Shown piece by piece: positions 20,768 to 29,410 of a stretch of DNA of 64,000 nt (positions are counted from its first letter, which is position 1; the number at the start of each line of letters is the position of its first letter). Both the position numbers and the translations under genes were made by a program. The notes beneath the pieces were generated by a model. It saw only the letters and a program-made list of their open reading frames with translations, did no database searches and was not told the origin of the DNA. Source of the stretch: Mesobacillus sp. AQ2 (GTDB taxonomy: Bacteria > Bacillota > Bacilli > Bacillales > Cytobacillaceae); the NCBI RefSeq assembly GCF_030122805.1, contig NZ_CP126080.1, forward strand, positions 3,353,001 through 3,417,000, in the 5' to 3' direction.

Positions 20768-20792
20768 GTCACCAATGGTTTTCATTGGTGAC
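20768..20792 (+). terminator. Hairpin after the NERD gene
   Basis: GTCACCAATG and CATTGGTGAC form a perfect 10-bp stem with a 5-nt GTTTT loop, followed by TATTATTTTG. It probably acts as a terminator; its right arm matches the ATTGGTGAC core of the repeat array downstream. Confidence 0.7.
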
Positions 20793-20843
20793 TATTATTT
20801 TGTATTAGGGCGTCCATAGCTTTAATGATGCTCCGTTCTTTTT

Positions 20844-21590
20844 TTGGAGTTAAAGGGGTTCCAATACGGTCTATTGGTGACACAAATTTCCATTATCTGG
20901 AGTTCGGCAGTCCCAATGCGGTTATTGGACACCATTTTCCATTATCTGGATTTTTGCAGTCCCAATGCGCTCTATTGGTGACACTATTTTCCATTATCTC
21001 GAGTTCAGCAGTCCTAATGCGGTTATTGGTGACACCATTTTCCATTATCTGGAGTTTTGCAGTCCCAATGTGGTCTATTAGCGACACTATTTCCCATTAC
21101 CTGGAATTCAGCAGTCCCAATGCGATCTATTGGTGACTCCATTTTCCATTATCTGGAGTTCAGCAGTCCCAATTCGGTTATTGGTGACACCATTTTCCAT
21201 TATATGGATTTTCGCAGTCCCAATATGGTCTATTGACGATACTATGTTCCATTATCTGGAGTTTTACAGTCCCAATACACCCTATTGGTGACACCTTTTC
21301 CCATTATTTGGAGTTCAGCAGTCCCAATGCGGTCTATTGGTGACACCATTTTCCATTATATGGATTTTCGCAGTCCCAATGCGATCTATTGATGACACCA
21401 TTTTCCATTATCTGGAGTTTCACAGTCCCAATACACCCTATTGGTGACACCTTTTCCCATTATCTGGAGTTCAGCAGTCCCAATATGGTCTATTGACGAT
21501 ACTATTTTCCATTATCTGGAGTTTCACAGTCCCAATATGGTCTATTGACGATACTTTTTTTCCATTATATGGAGTTTTACAGTCCCAAAC
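20844..21590. repeat. Tandem array of 14 imperfect 51-53-bp units
   Basis: The unit reads AGTCCCAATGCGGTCTATTG, then GTGACACCATTTTCCATTAT, then CTGGAGTTCAGC. CCATTAT/CTGG-like segments occur 14 times; the first unit is degenerate and the last is followed by a partial one. Units 7-9 and 10-12 form a higher-order repeat of about 155 bp (starts near 21164, 21319 and 21475). Internal dyads include CCAAT...ATTGG and GGTGACACC. Open frames across it are a product of the repeat and are not genes. Confidence 0.93.
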
Positions 21591-21601
21591 ACGCCTTACA
21601 A

Positions 21602-21633
21602 AAGAAAAACAGCAGGCCCCAAGCCCGCTGTCC
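21602..21633 (-). terminator. Terminator after yqxA
   Basis: ACAGC-G-GGC pairs with GCC-T-GCTGT around a short G-rich loop and is followed on the minus strand by TTTTTCTTTT. It closes the gpr-spoIIP-yqxA unit just before the repeat array. Confidence 0.85.
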
Positions 21634-21636
21634 TCG

Positions 21637-21969
21637 CTACTTCCCGGTAATCAATTCTACTGTTTTTTCCATAACAACGGATATTCCGTCTGCCAGCTTT
21701 TTTCCGATTGATGAAAAGAGGTTGAATGCTTTCATTTCTTCTAGCTTTTTTCGCTTTTGTTCAAGGTCATGGCTGGAAATGTCGTTGCCCAGGATTGCGG
21801 TCTCGAAGCTGCCACTTTCGTTTTCTTTTACACTGAGGGCACTTTTGAATTCGGGATCATCATACCCTTTCATTTTATGGATTCCTTCGTTTGCCTGCTG
21901 CATGCCGAACAATACGGATATGAACATTAAAGAAGCGAGCATTAAGCTTTTTAGCATGAACATTTTCAT
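21637..21969 (-). CDS. yqxA: YqxA, DUF3679 protein
   Basis: 110 residues. An N-terminal hydrophobic helix (about residues 5-24, LKSLMLASLMFISVLFG) is followed by a charged extracytoplasmic region and an amphipathic C-terminus. It directly follows spoIIP, as yqxA does in B. subtilis, which supports a sporulation-associated membrane protein. The ATG at 21969 is chosen because CAGGTG lies 6 nt upstream; the in-frame GTG at 21978 is part of that site. Function unknown. Confidence 0.8.
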   Translation of the reverse strand: MKMFMLKSLMLASLMFISVLFGMQQANEGIHKMKGYDDPEFKSALSVKENESGSFETAILGNDISSHDLEQKRKKLEEMKAFNLFSSIGKKLADGISVVMEKTVELITGK

Positions 21970-21988
21970 CTCGATCACCTGACTGGTT

Positions 21989-23194
21989 TTATTTCTTGTC
22001 TGGAGGCTGTTGGGCTGGCGCTCCTACTTTTTCGGCCTGCCAGTAAAATTCGCTGAATACATCTGCCAAAGCATCCGCGGACCTATTTAATTCCTCGAAT
22101 GTATTATCGACACCGCCGAATTCGATCAATAATGCATTCCCTGAAAGGTCCTGATTGAATTTCCCGTTGGTTGACGCACCCTTTTTCTCTATGACGCCCC
22201 TGCTGAGTCCTTTGCCATACTTTTTATCAAGGAGATTATGCAGTTCGCGTGCGAGTGCTAGGTTTTTCTCATAATTCGCATTTTCCCCGCCAATGACAAA
22301 CGCCAGTTTAGCATAGGATTTTCCGTTGATTTGTATGGTTGTTTTATCTTTTCGGTAACCATCCCGATGGATATCTATGAAGTATTGCAGATTCCGGTCT
22401 CCTGACATGGCCGCTTCAACTACCGGGCGTGCTTCCTGATAGGCTTTTCCAAATCCAAGCCCTTTCTTGTTCAGGTTTCCCATGACATCGGTTTTATCAA
22501 CCGTCGTTCCGATTCCCCGCTGTTCAAGACCTGATTTCAGATGATCACCAATCCTGGTCACGTTTACCTGTGAATGATATGCCTGATTCGGATCGGTTAC
22601 ACCCTTAAGGTACGGAAGATACGATTCTCTTGTATGGGTAAAATAAATATATACAGCTTTACGGTCGCCGGTTGACAGTGGCGGAGCTGCCGTACTTCCT
22701 TCCGAAGCACCTGGAAGATCCTCGGTATTTTGCAAGGCTGCCTCCTGCTCCGCTTTCAACACATCTAGCGGAGGAGCAGATTCCATCGGCATGTTTGTAT
22801 AATTGGTTCCCTTACCCGCAACCAGAATTTTCCCATCAAAAAGCGAGAAACCAGGCAGTTCCCTTCCCAGCATGCTTCTGGGATCATCCAGATTGATATT
22901 GGTAGTAAGCTTGAAAATGACATTGGTCAGCTTTGGAGCTTCATATTCCTCTGGCAGCGCCTGCAGGAACTGATGATTTTCCCACCCCATCAAGCTGAAC
23001 AGCAGCTGGCCGTTCAGGTTAGTTGCAGCCTGATTGACAGAATCGGAGGAAAGCCTAAGCTCCGGCCTCAGCGTCGTCATGGCCCCGCTTATCGAAAAAA
23101 TCCCAATGAGAAAGAATACAAATGCTAGTGCGGCTTTTACAACTTGAGTCCCCTGGACAGCTACAATTATTCCCGAACGTTTATTAAGTCTCAT
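21989..23194 (-). CDS. spoIIP: Stage II sporulation protein P
   Basis: 401 residues, the same length as B. subtilis SpoIIP. A basic N-terminus and one membrane helix (about residues 24-45) are followed by the zinc-dependent amidase/endopeptidase domain with YFTHTRESYLP, DIHRDG and LLIEFGGVDNT. With SpoIID and SpoIIM it degrades septal peptidoglycan during engulfment (known). The ATG at 23194 has GAGAGGTGG 4 nt upstream, which excludes the longer frame. It lies between gpr and yqxA. Sigma-E control is expected from the family, but I did not identify a good -35/-10 pair. Confidence 0.95.
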   Translation of the reverse strand: MRLNKRSGIIVAVQGTQVVKAALAFVFFLIGIFSISGAMTTLRPELRLSSDSVNQAATNLNGQLLFSLMGWENHQFLQALPEEYEAPKLTNVIFKLTTNINLDDPRSMLGRELPGFSLFDGKILVAGKGTNYTNMPMESAPPLDVLKAEQEAALQNTEDLPGASEGSTAAPPLSTGDRKAVYIYFTHTRESYLPYLKGVTDPNQAYHSQVNVTRIGDHLKSGLEQRGIGTTVDKTDVMGNLNKKGLGFGKAYQEARPVVEAAMSGDRNLQYFIDIHRDGYRKDKTTIQINGKSYAKLAFVIGGENANYEKNLALARELHNLLDKKYGKGLSRGVIEKKGASTNGKFNQDLSGNALLIEFGGVDNTFEELNRSADALADVFSEFYWQAEKVGAPAQQPPDKK

Positions 23195-23288
23195 TGCTCC
23201 ACCTCTCTCATGCAAGTCTAGTAAATGTTATGACTTTGCTAGAGAAGATAGAACCAGGATTCCAATCGTAATCATTTTGAAATATAAC

Positions 23289-24413
23289 CTAATGTGTATA
23301 CATACCAGTGTTATCCTGGTCGATGTTCGAATGCAGCGCAGAATTGAGTCCGCTGGCAATCAAATTCGCCATATCATCGATGAAAACATCCACTTCTTTT
23401 GGAGTGACCATCAGGTTGTGGCCCAATGGTGAAAGAACCTCATAAATCAGCTTCCTTTTTTCTTCATCCTCAAGTGTGCCGATCATTCCCATGAATGTCT
23501 GACGTTGTTCTGCCTCAGGCAAGTCTTCGTCCGTCAGCTTCCTTCTCTTCCCAAAACTCATCCCCGCAGGCACAAGTGATCTCGAAGGCTTGTTTCCTTC
23601 CCTCATTTCCTTTCCGAAATGCTTCAGGATAAAATCAATTGTGTCACTTGTAATCGAAACAGCATCGACGACTGTCGGAACGCCGATCGCAATTACCGGG
23701 ATCCCGAGCGTCTCTTTGCTGAGTTCCTTCCTTTTATTCCCTACTCCAGAGCCGGGATGGATTCCCGTATCGGATATCTGGATTGTTGAATTGACTCTTT
23801 CAATAGAGCGTGACGCAAGCGCATCGATTGCAATCACAAAGTCCGGCTTCGTCTTTTCGACTACGCCAAAAATAATGTCCGATGTTTCGATTCCCGTTAA
23901 TCCCATCACACCAGGAGAAAGCGCACTGACAGAGCGGTACCCCTTCTCGACAGACTCAGGCTGCAGTTCGAATAGATGCTTGGTCACAAGCAAATTTTCA
24001 CAAACGAGCGGTCCGAGAGCATCGGGGGTCACATTCCAGTTCCCCAACCCAACAACAAGGCAGGATGCATCCTCCTTAATCCCGGATTGTTTGATAAACT
24101 GGGCAAATTCATTGGCGAAGACTTTCTCTACTTTCCCTTGCAGCTCGGTATCCTGCTGGCGGATGCCGACAACTTCGATTGTCAAATACTGCCCCTGCTT
24201 TTTACCGAGGCTCTTCTCACCCTCGGCGGTTACCTCAACGAGAGAAATCTTTATATCATTTTCCTCTTTTTCTTTTATAATGACGCCTTCAATTTGAGAG
24301 AGATTCTCCTCGGTATGGACGGTTGATGCCTGGTCTGCAAGCACCATCTCCCTCGCTTCCACAGCCAGGTCAGTCCTGATTGAATACATGCTCAAGTCGA
24401 TTGGTTCCTTCAT
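23289..24413 (-). CDS. gpr: Germination protease GPR
   Basis: 374-residue zymogen protease that starts degradation of small acid-soluble spore proteins at germination. The N-terminal prosegment resembles the SASP-like cleavage region ([13 protein letters not shown]). The core contains [31 protein letters not shown] and [10 protein letters not shown], family-diagnostic for GPR. ATG with GGGAGG upstream. It is followed by spoIIP in the conserved gpr-spoIIP-yqxA order and faces rpsT divergently. The family is expressed in the forespore. Confidence 0.96.
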   Translation of the reverse strand: MKEPIDLSMYSIRTDLAVEAREMVLADQASTVHTEENLSQIEGVIIKEKEENDIKISLVEVTAEGEKSLGKKQGQYLTIEVVGIRQQDTELQGKVEKVFANEFAQFIKQSGIKEDASCLVVGLGNWNVTPDALGPLVCENLLVTKHLFELQPESVEKGYRSVSALSPGVMGLTGIETSDIIFGVVEKTKPDFVIAIDALASRSIERVNSTIQISDTGIHPGSGVGNKRKELSKETLGIPVIAIGVPTVVDAVSITSDTIDFILKHFGKEMREGNKPSRSLVPAGMSFGKRRKLTDEDLPEAEQRQTFMGMIGTLEDEEKRKLIYEVLSPLGHNLMVTPKEVDVFIDDMANLIASGLNSALHSNIDQDNTGMYTH

Positions 24414-24524
24414 GGTCGCATTCCTCCCAAACAGTTTGGCTGCTAAACAGCATACTATTGCCTATCTTTTCCTTTTATATCAAAAAACATTCACGCAGCT
24501 CTGGACATAAATTAAAGCAGAGTA

Positions 24525-24553
24525 TTGCATTATTCACCCCTGTTTGATAAAAT
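24525..24553 (+). promoter_or_regulatory. Sigma-A promoter of rpsT
   Basis: TTGCAT (24525-24530), 17-nt spacer, TAAAAT (24548-24553). The leader to the start is about 75 nt and contains a small CGAG/CTCG hairpin. Confidence 0.75.
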
Positions 24554-24635
24554 ATCATTTGTTCTTAATAAATAAGAAATGTACTGGAAATGTCGAGTTC
24601 CATAAAATCTCGATGCTTTTTAGGAGGTGAACGGA

Positions 24636-24896
24636 ATGCCAAACATTAAGTCTGCAATTAAACGTGTAAAAACAAGTGAAGAGAGCAGAGCTCACAACAT
24701 TACTGTTAAATCAACTATGCGTACAGCAGTTAAAAAAGCTGAAGCAGCAATCGTGAACAACGATACTGAAGCAAAAGCTTCTTACGCTCAAGCAGCAAGC
24801 AAGCTTGATAAAGCAGCAGCTAAAGGTCTTATCCACAAAAATGCAGCTGCCCGCAAAAAAGCCCGTCTTATGAAAAAATTGAACGCTAACGGCTAA
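24636..24896 (+). CDS. rpsT: 30S ribosomal protein S20
   Basis: 86-residue basic helical bundle, bS20 family. It begins [15 protein letters not shown] and ends in the arginine/lysine helix [18 protein letters not shown]. It binds 16S rRNA early in 30S assembly. The ATG at 24636 has AGGAGGTG upstream; the in-frame GTG at 24627 is inside that site. It is monocistronic, with its own promoter and terminator, and is divergent from gpr and convergent with holA, as in B. subtilis. Confidence 0.97.
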   Translation: MPNIKSAIKRVKTSEESRAHNITVKSTMRTAVKKAEAAIVNNDTEAKASYAQAASKLDKAAAKGLIHKNAAARKKARLMKKLNANG

Positions 24897-24914
24897 TTTT
24901 TTTCATACTGCTAA

Positions 24915-24947
24915 TAAAAAAACGACCTGTCAGGGTCGTTTTTTTAT
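24915..24947. terminator. Bidirectional terminator between rpsT and holA
   Basis: AACGACC pairs with GGTCGTT and is flanked by A-runs and T-runs on both sides, so it can serve both convergent genes. Confidence 0.9.
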
Positions 24948-24964
24948 TTTGCATTCTATGTAAG

Positions 24965-25984
24965 TTACCTGCCTTTGATCTGGAACAGGATCATTTCAAT
25001 CAGCATTTCTTTTTTCATGCCGCCTGTTTTCATTTGATAGTCTGCGTCTGCCAGAAGCTTCATGATCCTTGTCAATTCTTCATCCGAAAATGCCCCTGCT
25101 TGTCCTGCAGCAAGTTTTACCCTGAAAGGATGGATTTTCAGCGTCCCGGCTATCTGCTGTTGGCCATATCCTTTCCGTGCAAGCTCCTTTACCTGGTAAA
25201 TCAGCCTGAATTGGCCAGTGATGACCGCAAGGATTTTAATTGGTTCCTCATTTTGCTTCAAAAGATCGTAATAAATCCTCAAGGCAGCCTCTACATTCCG
25301 GTGGACAACCTTGTCGACCAGAGTGAAAATATTTTGTTCCAAAGACCTTGCAGTCAGACGGTCCACAATGTCCTTGGTGATCGGCTGGTTATCGCCCGCA
25401 TAAAGAGCCAGTTTATCAATTTCAGAAGTGAGCATGAATAAGTTCGTCCCTGCAAGTGCGAGCAATAGCTCAATCGCATCATTTTCTATGACGGACCCAT
25501 GCATTTCAGCGCGCTCTTTTACCCAGGATTTAATTTCCTGCTCATTCAGCTTTTTGGCTTCTACTACTGTTGCTTTCCGCTTTAACTCCTTGGTTATTTT
25601 TTTGCGTTCATCCAGTTTTTCGTATGGCGCAGAAAATACGACGATGGAGTAGGGAGCAGGCTGTGAAAGGTAATCCTCCAGTTTGGCGAGATTATGTTCA
25701 ATCTTTCCTTTTGACTTTTCAGATGTCAAAAACATGGGATTCTGAAGGATGACCAATCGCTTTTCTCCCATGAACGGGAAGGTTTCAGCGTCTTCCAATG
25801 CTGCCTCGATGGGAGTTTCCTCAAGATCGTATACCGAAAAATTGAAATCTTTTTCTTCTTCATCCAAAACATTGTCGACCAGCAGCTGTTTTGTTTCATT
25901 TATTAGGAATGCTTCTGTCCCATACAATAAATAAACAGAATCCACCTGTTTTTTGCTTATCTTTTTCCAAATGTCCAATACCAC
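24965..25984 (-). CDS. holA: DNA polymerase III subunit delta
   Basis: 339-residue clamp-loader delta subunit. The N-terminal degenerate AAA+ domain shows VYLLYGTEAFLINE near residue 18, a hydrophobic core with YSIVVFSAPYEKLDERKKI, and the C-terminal collar domain ending MKTGGMKKEMLIEMILFQIKG. It opens the beta clamp for loading. The start is GTG with GGAG upstream. It is monocistronic and convergent with rpsT, as is yqeN in B. subtilis. Confidence 0.93.
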   Translation of the reverse strand: MVLDIWKKISKKQVDSVYLLYGTEAFLINETKQLLVDNVLDEEEKDFNFSVYDLEETPIEAALEDAETFPFMGEKRLVILQNPMFLTSEKSKGKIEHNLAKLEDYLSQPAPYSIVVFSAPYEKLDERKKITKELKRKATVVEAKKLNEQEIKSWVKERAEMHGSVIENDAIELLLALAGTNLFMLTSEIDKLALYAGDNQPITKDIVDRLTARSLEQNIFTLVDKVVHRNVEAALRIYYDLLKQNEEPIKILAVITGQFRLIYQVKELARKGYGQQQIAGTLKIHPFRVKLAAGQAGAFSDEELTRIMKLLADADYQMKTGGMKKEMLIEMILFQIKGR

Positions 25985-26298
25985 TTTTTTCCGCTCCGTT
26001 CAGTTCCAGTTTTCCCATATGTCTATCGTAAAGAAGCTTGGACATTTTGACAAGCATTCTAAGGGAATTGGCCTCCGACTATCTCGGCCAATTCCCCTAT
26101 CTATATTGAACGCTGCTGTATAAGGCCTAGGATACTTATATGGCAGCGGTGCATCGAAGTTAAGATTATTTTAGCCCCAACCGGGAAAAGTATTTGTGTC
26201 AACTCTTGGTACATTGGGTAAATAAGCTGTAAAGAGAAGACTGGATTTTTTAAATTGAATCGCTTATACTATTATAGAATTAATAGGGGGGATTGACT
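25985..26298. other. Gene-free gap between holA and yqzM
   Basis: 314 nt with no credible gene. It holds one perfect hairpin (listed separately). A possible yqzM promoter is CTGGAT-18-TATACT near 26242-26271. Nothing else stands out. Confidence 0.6.
26063..26096. repeat. Perfect 11-bp inverted repeat without T-tract
   Basis: GGGAATTGGCC, 12-nt loop, GGCCAATTCCC. No run of T follows on either strand, so it does not look like an ordinary terminator; it could be a protein-binding dyad or an RNA structure. Confidence 0.8.
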
Positions 26299-26433
26299 GT
26301 GAATCAATTCGAAGAGAATGTCCAAAGCAATCGCAATGACGCTGTTGACTCAGGTGTTGGATTCATCGTTTCTTTTGGATTCTTTGCAACAATGTTCATT
26401 ATTGCGACAGTCGTGCAGTTAATCGGGAGTTAA
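26299..26433 (+). CDS. yqzM: YqzM small membrane protein
   Basis: 44 codons starting with GTG after AGGGGGG. The first half is charged (NQFEENVQSNRNDAVDSG) and the second half is one membrane helix (VSFGFFATMFIIATVVQLIG). It matches the B. subtilis YqzM family in sequence and in place between comEC and holA. Function unknown. It has its own downstream terminator and is convergent with comEC. Confidence 0.9.
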   Translation: MNQFEENVQSNRNDAVDSGVGFIVSFGFFATMFIIATVVQLIGS

Positions 26434-26458
26434 TCACGGCTACATAGGATAAAGTTGT

Positions 26459-26497
26459 GGAGACTGCATTTTTAGATGCAGTCTCTTTTCGTTTTCA
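26459..26497 (+). terminator. Terminator after yqzM
   Basis: AGACTGCA and TGCAGTCT flank an 8-nt loop and are followed by CTTTTCGTTTTC. It may also affect comEC on the opposite strand. Confidence 0.85.
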
Positions 26498-26539
26498 TGT
26501 GATTATAAGGGGAGAGACGTATTTGCTCTTTGTTCTATA

Positions 26540-28879
26540 CTATGGCAATTGCATGCCAAAGGTTCCTGAATTGCCTTTGAACTTGTAAGTGATGGCACCA
26601 CCTTCATCTGTCCTGTAAATAACCGCCCCAGCTTCCTTCAACCTTTCAAGCACTTCCTTCCCTGGATGGCCATACCTGTTCTTTTTCCCGACAGAAATGA
26701 TCGCGTATTCCGGCTTTGTCCATTCCAGAAAGCTTTCCGAACTGGAATATTTGCTGCCGTGATGGCCAACCTTTAACACATCGATATCAAGTCCCTTAAT
26801 GGTCTGCTCCATTAGCCTTTCCCCTTCCAAACCAAGATCTCCAGTGAAAAGCCACTTTTTCCCGCCAAGATCAGCGAGCAATACAATTGACCCGTCATTA
26901 CGGTCTGCTGGAGATCGAATTGGATTGATTATCAGGAATTCCCCTCCACCGGAACTCCACGTTGTGCCCATCTCAGCTTCTTGGATTTCTGTTCCCTCCT
27001 TGTGTGCAACATCAATTATCCTGTTTTCCAAGTCCGATCGATCAGGGACACGCGGGAGAATCAGCTGTTTGACCTTCAGCTCTTCGAACAGCGCCCTGGC
27101 CCCTCCAATATGGTCGGCATCCCCGTGTGTCAAAATCAATTTATCCAGGCTTCTGATTCCTTCGCTTTTCAAAAATGGGACGACGATTTTTTTGCCTGGA
27201 TCATACTGGCTCCTTCCCTGCTGCCAATCTTCCTTTGCAAAAGGGATGACACCGCCAGTATCAATAAGATAATTCCCCTGGTTATGCGGAAGCCTGATGA
27301 AAATGCTGTCGCCCTGGCCAACATCCAGAAATACGATTTTTCCATATGGGCTCATATAGGGCCATAAAATCTGCATGAAAAGAGGAATGAGAGGAAGCGC
27401 AAAAATCCATAATGGCAGTTTGGCCTTCCTTATTAAAAATCCTTCCCACATATAAAAGAAAATCGGAATCAAAAGGATATGCAATATCAGGAGGATCGGC
27501 TCCAGCTTACCAATCACGAGGGTCGATATCCGAAGCTCAGCAAGGCTCGCTGCAAAAAGGTTAACATTGTGTATCAGCGTTTCCAGAAGGATTAAATAAA
27601 ACGAAGGCGGTGAAGCCCAAAAGATGGAAATATAGGTTAACAGCAAAATTGGAAGCAATCCAAATGAGAAAAGAGGGACAAAAAGAAGATTGGCGAGCAT
27701 GGATATGACAGAGACTTCATGGAAGGACGAAATGATGATCGGGAGACTGGAGGTTTGGGCGATAAAAGAAGCTGCAGCAGTTTGCCCGGCAAGTGATGTG
27801 AAGGTTTTCATGATAACCGGCGCCGAAAGGATCAATGAGAAACTGACACTATAAGAGAGCTGAAAACCTGTGTCATAAATGATGCCTGGCTGTAATAACG
27901 CCATGATCATAAATGCAGCTGAAATGGCATCTAGCGGATTCATCTTGACCGAATAGCGCTTTGAACCAATCAATAGAAGAAGCATAGCGGAAGCCCGGAT
28001 GACCGGTGGTGCGAGTCCAGTCATGACCGTATACAACGGCAGGAAGGCCATCAGCAGCATCTCCGTTTTTTCCTTCGTCACCCCAAGCCGGATACTAATG
28101 AAGTAGAGCATTCCAGTAAGCAGGCCTACATGCAGTCCTGAAATCGCCAATAAATGAACAATGCCTATTTTCTGGTAGGATCGTTCTGTTTCGGGATTAA
28201 AGAAATCTCTTTCGCCAAAAATCAGTGCTGCCGCAAGCGCTGAGGTCTCGTCAGGGAAAATCTGATTGATTCTCAGCACTTCTTTTTGCCTGAAGCCTTT
28301 AAGCATTGTCAAGATACTTTGCGACTTTTTATGGCAGGTAGCCAAAGATAGCTGGTCGGCTTCAAGAATCCATGATATTTTGTCTCGTTCAAGGAATTTT
28401 TTGTAGTCAAAAGCATTTGGATTTGTGGCAGGCGGCGGGCTTGAGAGGATTCCGGAGGCTGAACAGGCTGTTCCCGGATTGAGGAGATTCTGGATGATTT
28501 CTTTTTCAGCAATGGTTTTGATTCTGTATTTGATGATAAGTTTTTCATCGGCCGGCAGTGATCTGCTATAGGCATAAAGCAAATCACCATCCACCTTGAT
28601 TTCATCATCAAATAAAACAAGGAAGTTCTTTTCGCTGCCCGTATACACTGTTTCAAAATCATCAAAGTACCCGGCAGCCATAAATACAGCATAACAGGCA
28701 CTCATAAGCACCAGGAGTGATGCATGGAGTTTCTTAAATTCTTTTAGAAAGAAGAGGGTGAGCAAAAACAACGCCCCGTACAGAAGTGGATTCTGTTTAA
28801 TTGTCAGCAAGCCCAGCAGTGAGACAGCGGCAAAGTAAAGCAACTGTCCCCTGATGGGTGCAATCCGTATAAACTTCAT
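26540..28879 (-). CDS. comEC: DNA internalization competence protein ComEC/Rec2
   Basis: 779-residue polytopic channel for single-stranded DNA uptake during transformation. An N-terminal OB-like domain (about 70-190) follows two helices. The Competence domain with many helices covers about 220-500 (HLLAISGLHVGLLTG signature). A C-terminal metallo-beta-lactamase-like domain has THGDADHIGG and VGHHGSKYSS, possibly degrading the non-transforming strand. It is the last gene of comEA-comEB-comEC. ATG with AAAGGA upstream. It is full length, so a transformation apparatus may be functional, though the pilus genes are outside the window. Confidence 0.95.
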   Translation of the reverse strand: MKFIRIAPIRGQLLYFAAVSLLGLLTIKQNPLLYGALFLLTLFFLKEFKKLHASLLVLMSACYAVFMAAGYFDDFETVYTGSEKNFLVLFDDEIKVDGDLLYAYSRSLPADEKLIIKYRIKTIAEKEIIQNLLNPGTACSASGILSSPPPATNPNAFDYKKFLERDKISWILEADQLSLATCHKKSQSILTMLKGFRQKEVLRINQIFPDETSALAAALIFGERDFFNPETERSYQKIGIVHLLAISGLHVGLLTGMLYFISIRLGVTKEKTEMLLMAFLPLYTVMTGLAPPVIRASAMLLLLIGSKRYSVKMNPLDAISAAFMIMALLQPGIIYDTGFQLSYSVSFSLILSAPVIMKTFTSLAGQTAAASFIAQTSSLPIIISSFHEVSVISMLANLLFVPLFSFGLLPILLLTYISIFWASPPSFYLILLETLIHNVNLFAASLAELRISTLVIGKLEPILLILHILLIPIFFYMWEGFLIRKAKLPLWIFALPLIPLFMQILWPYMSPYGKIVFLDVGQGDSIFIRLPHNQGNYLIDTGGVIPFAKEDWQQGRSQYDPGKKIVVPFLKSEGIRSLDKLILTHGDADHIGGARALFEELKVKQLILPRVPDRSDLENRIIDVAHKEGTEIQEAEMGTTWSSGGGEFLIINPIRSPADRNDGSIVLLADLGGKKWLFTGDLGLEGERLMEQTIKGLDIDVLKVGHHGSKYSSSESFLEWTKPEYAIISVGKKNRYGHPGKEVLERLKEAGAVIYRTDEGGAITYKFKGNSGTFGMQLP

Positions 28880-28900
28880 GTCATTAATCCTTTAGATTTA

Positions 28901-29311
28901 TTATGGCAAATGTACAACCTCTACATCCCTTAAAAAGAGATCATTGTATTTGTTAGGATACGCAGATTTATAAACAATACGGGCAATTCCTGATTGTGCA
29001 AGGGTCTTGGAGCACTTTTCGCATGGCTCATGGGTGACGAACGCCGTTGCTCCTTTTAATAGTCCTCTATCCGCATGGAGGACCGCATTTTCCTCCGCGT
29101 GCAAAGTCCTGATGCAGCGACCCTGCTCATTAATCAGGCAGCCGGCATCCTCACAATGGTCATGACCGTGGATTGATCCATTGTATCCGGTCGAAACGAT
29201 ATGCTTGTCCTTGACAATGACACACCCGACATGCAGCCTTGGGCAGGTAGAACGCGTGCCTACTTCTTCGGCGATATCCAAAAAATAATCATCCCAACTC
29301 TTTCGTTCCAT
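28901..29311 (-). CDS. comEB: ComEB, dCMP deaminase family protein
   Basis: 136-residue zinc-dependent deoxycytidylate deaminase-like protein. Zinc and catalytic motifs are visible: HAEENAVLHA (H and catalytic E) and THEPCEKCSK (two cysteines), plus the HVGCVIV strand. It lies between comEA and comEC. It is clearly shorter than the roughly 190-residue B. subtilis ComEB, lacking the C-terminal extension. The ATG at 29311 has AAGGGGG 9 nt upstream. The enzyme probably makes dUMP from dCMP; it is not needed for competence in B. subtilis (known). Confidence 0.92.
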   Translation of the reverse strand: MERKSWDDYFLDIAEEVGTRSTCPRLHVGCVIVKDKHIVSTGYNGSIHGHDHCEDAGCLINEQGRCIRTLHAEENAVLHADRGLLKGATAFVTHEPCEKCSKTLAQSGIARIVYKSAYPNKYNDLFLRDVEVVHLP

Positions 29312-29410
29312 GCTGTAATCCCCCTTAAAAACACTCAATATAATTTATTATAACCTTTTTATATCCTCCATTTTAAGTCTTTGGCTGAAAGAGTTCAATT
29401 TCAACGGCAG

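Noticed and set aside
20844..21590. Possible CRISPR array because of many evenly spaced repeats
   Set aside because: Units are contiguous 51-53-bp tandem copies without unique spacers, copies diverge throughout, and no cas genes are present in the window.
20825..21982. Several open frames that run through the repeat array on both strands
   Set aside because: They arise because the unit length is near a multiple of three; no ribosome sites and no domain-like sequence. One runs into the yqxA region antisense.
23216..23290. Sigma-E promoter upstream of spoIIP
   Set aside because: A GTCATAA resembles a -35 box, but no CATACAAT-like -10 was found at 13-15 nt spacing. Left out.
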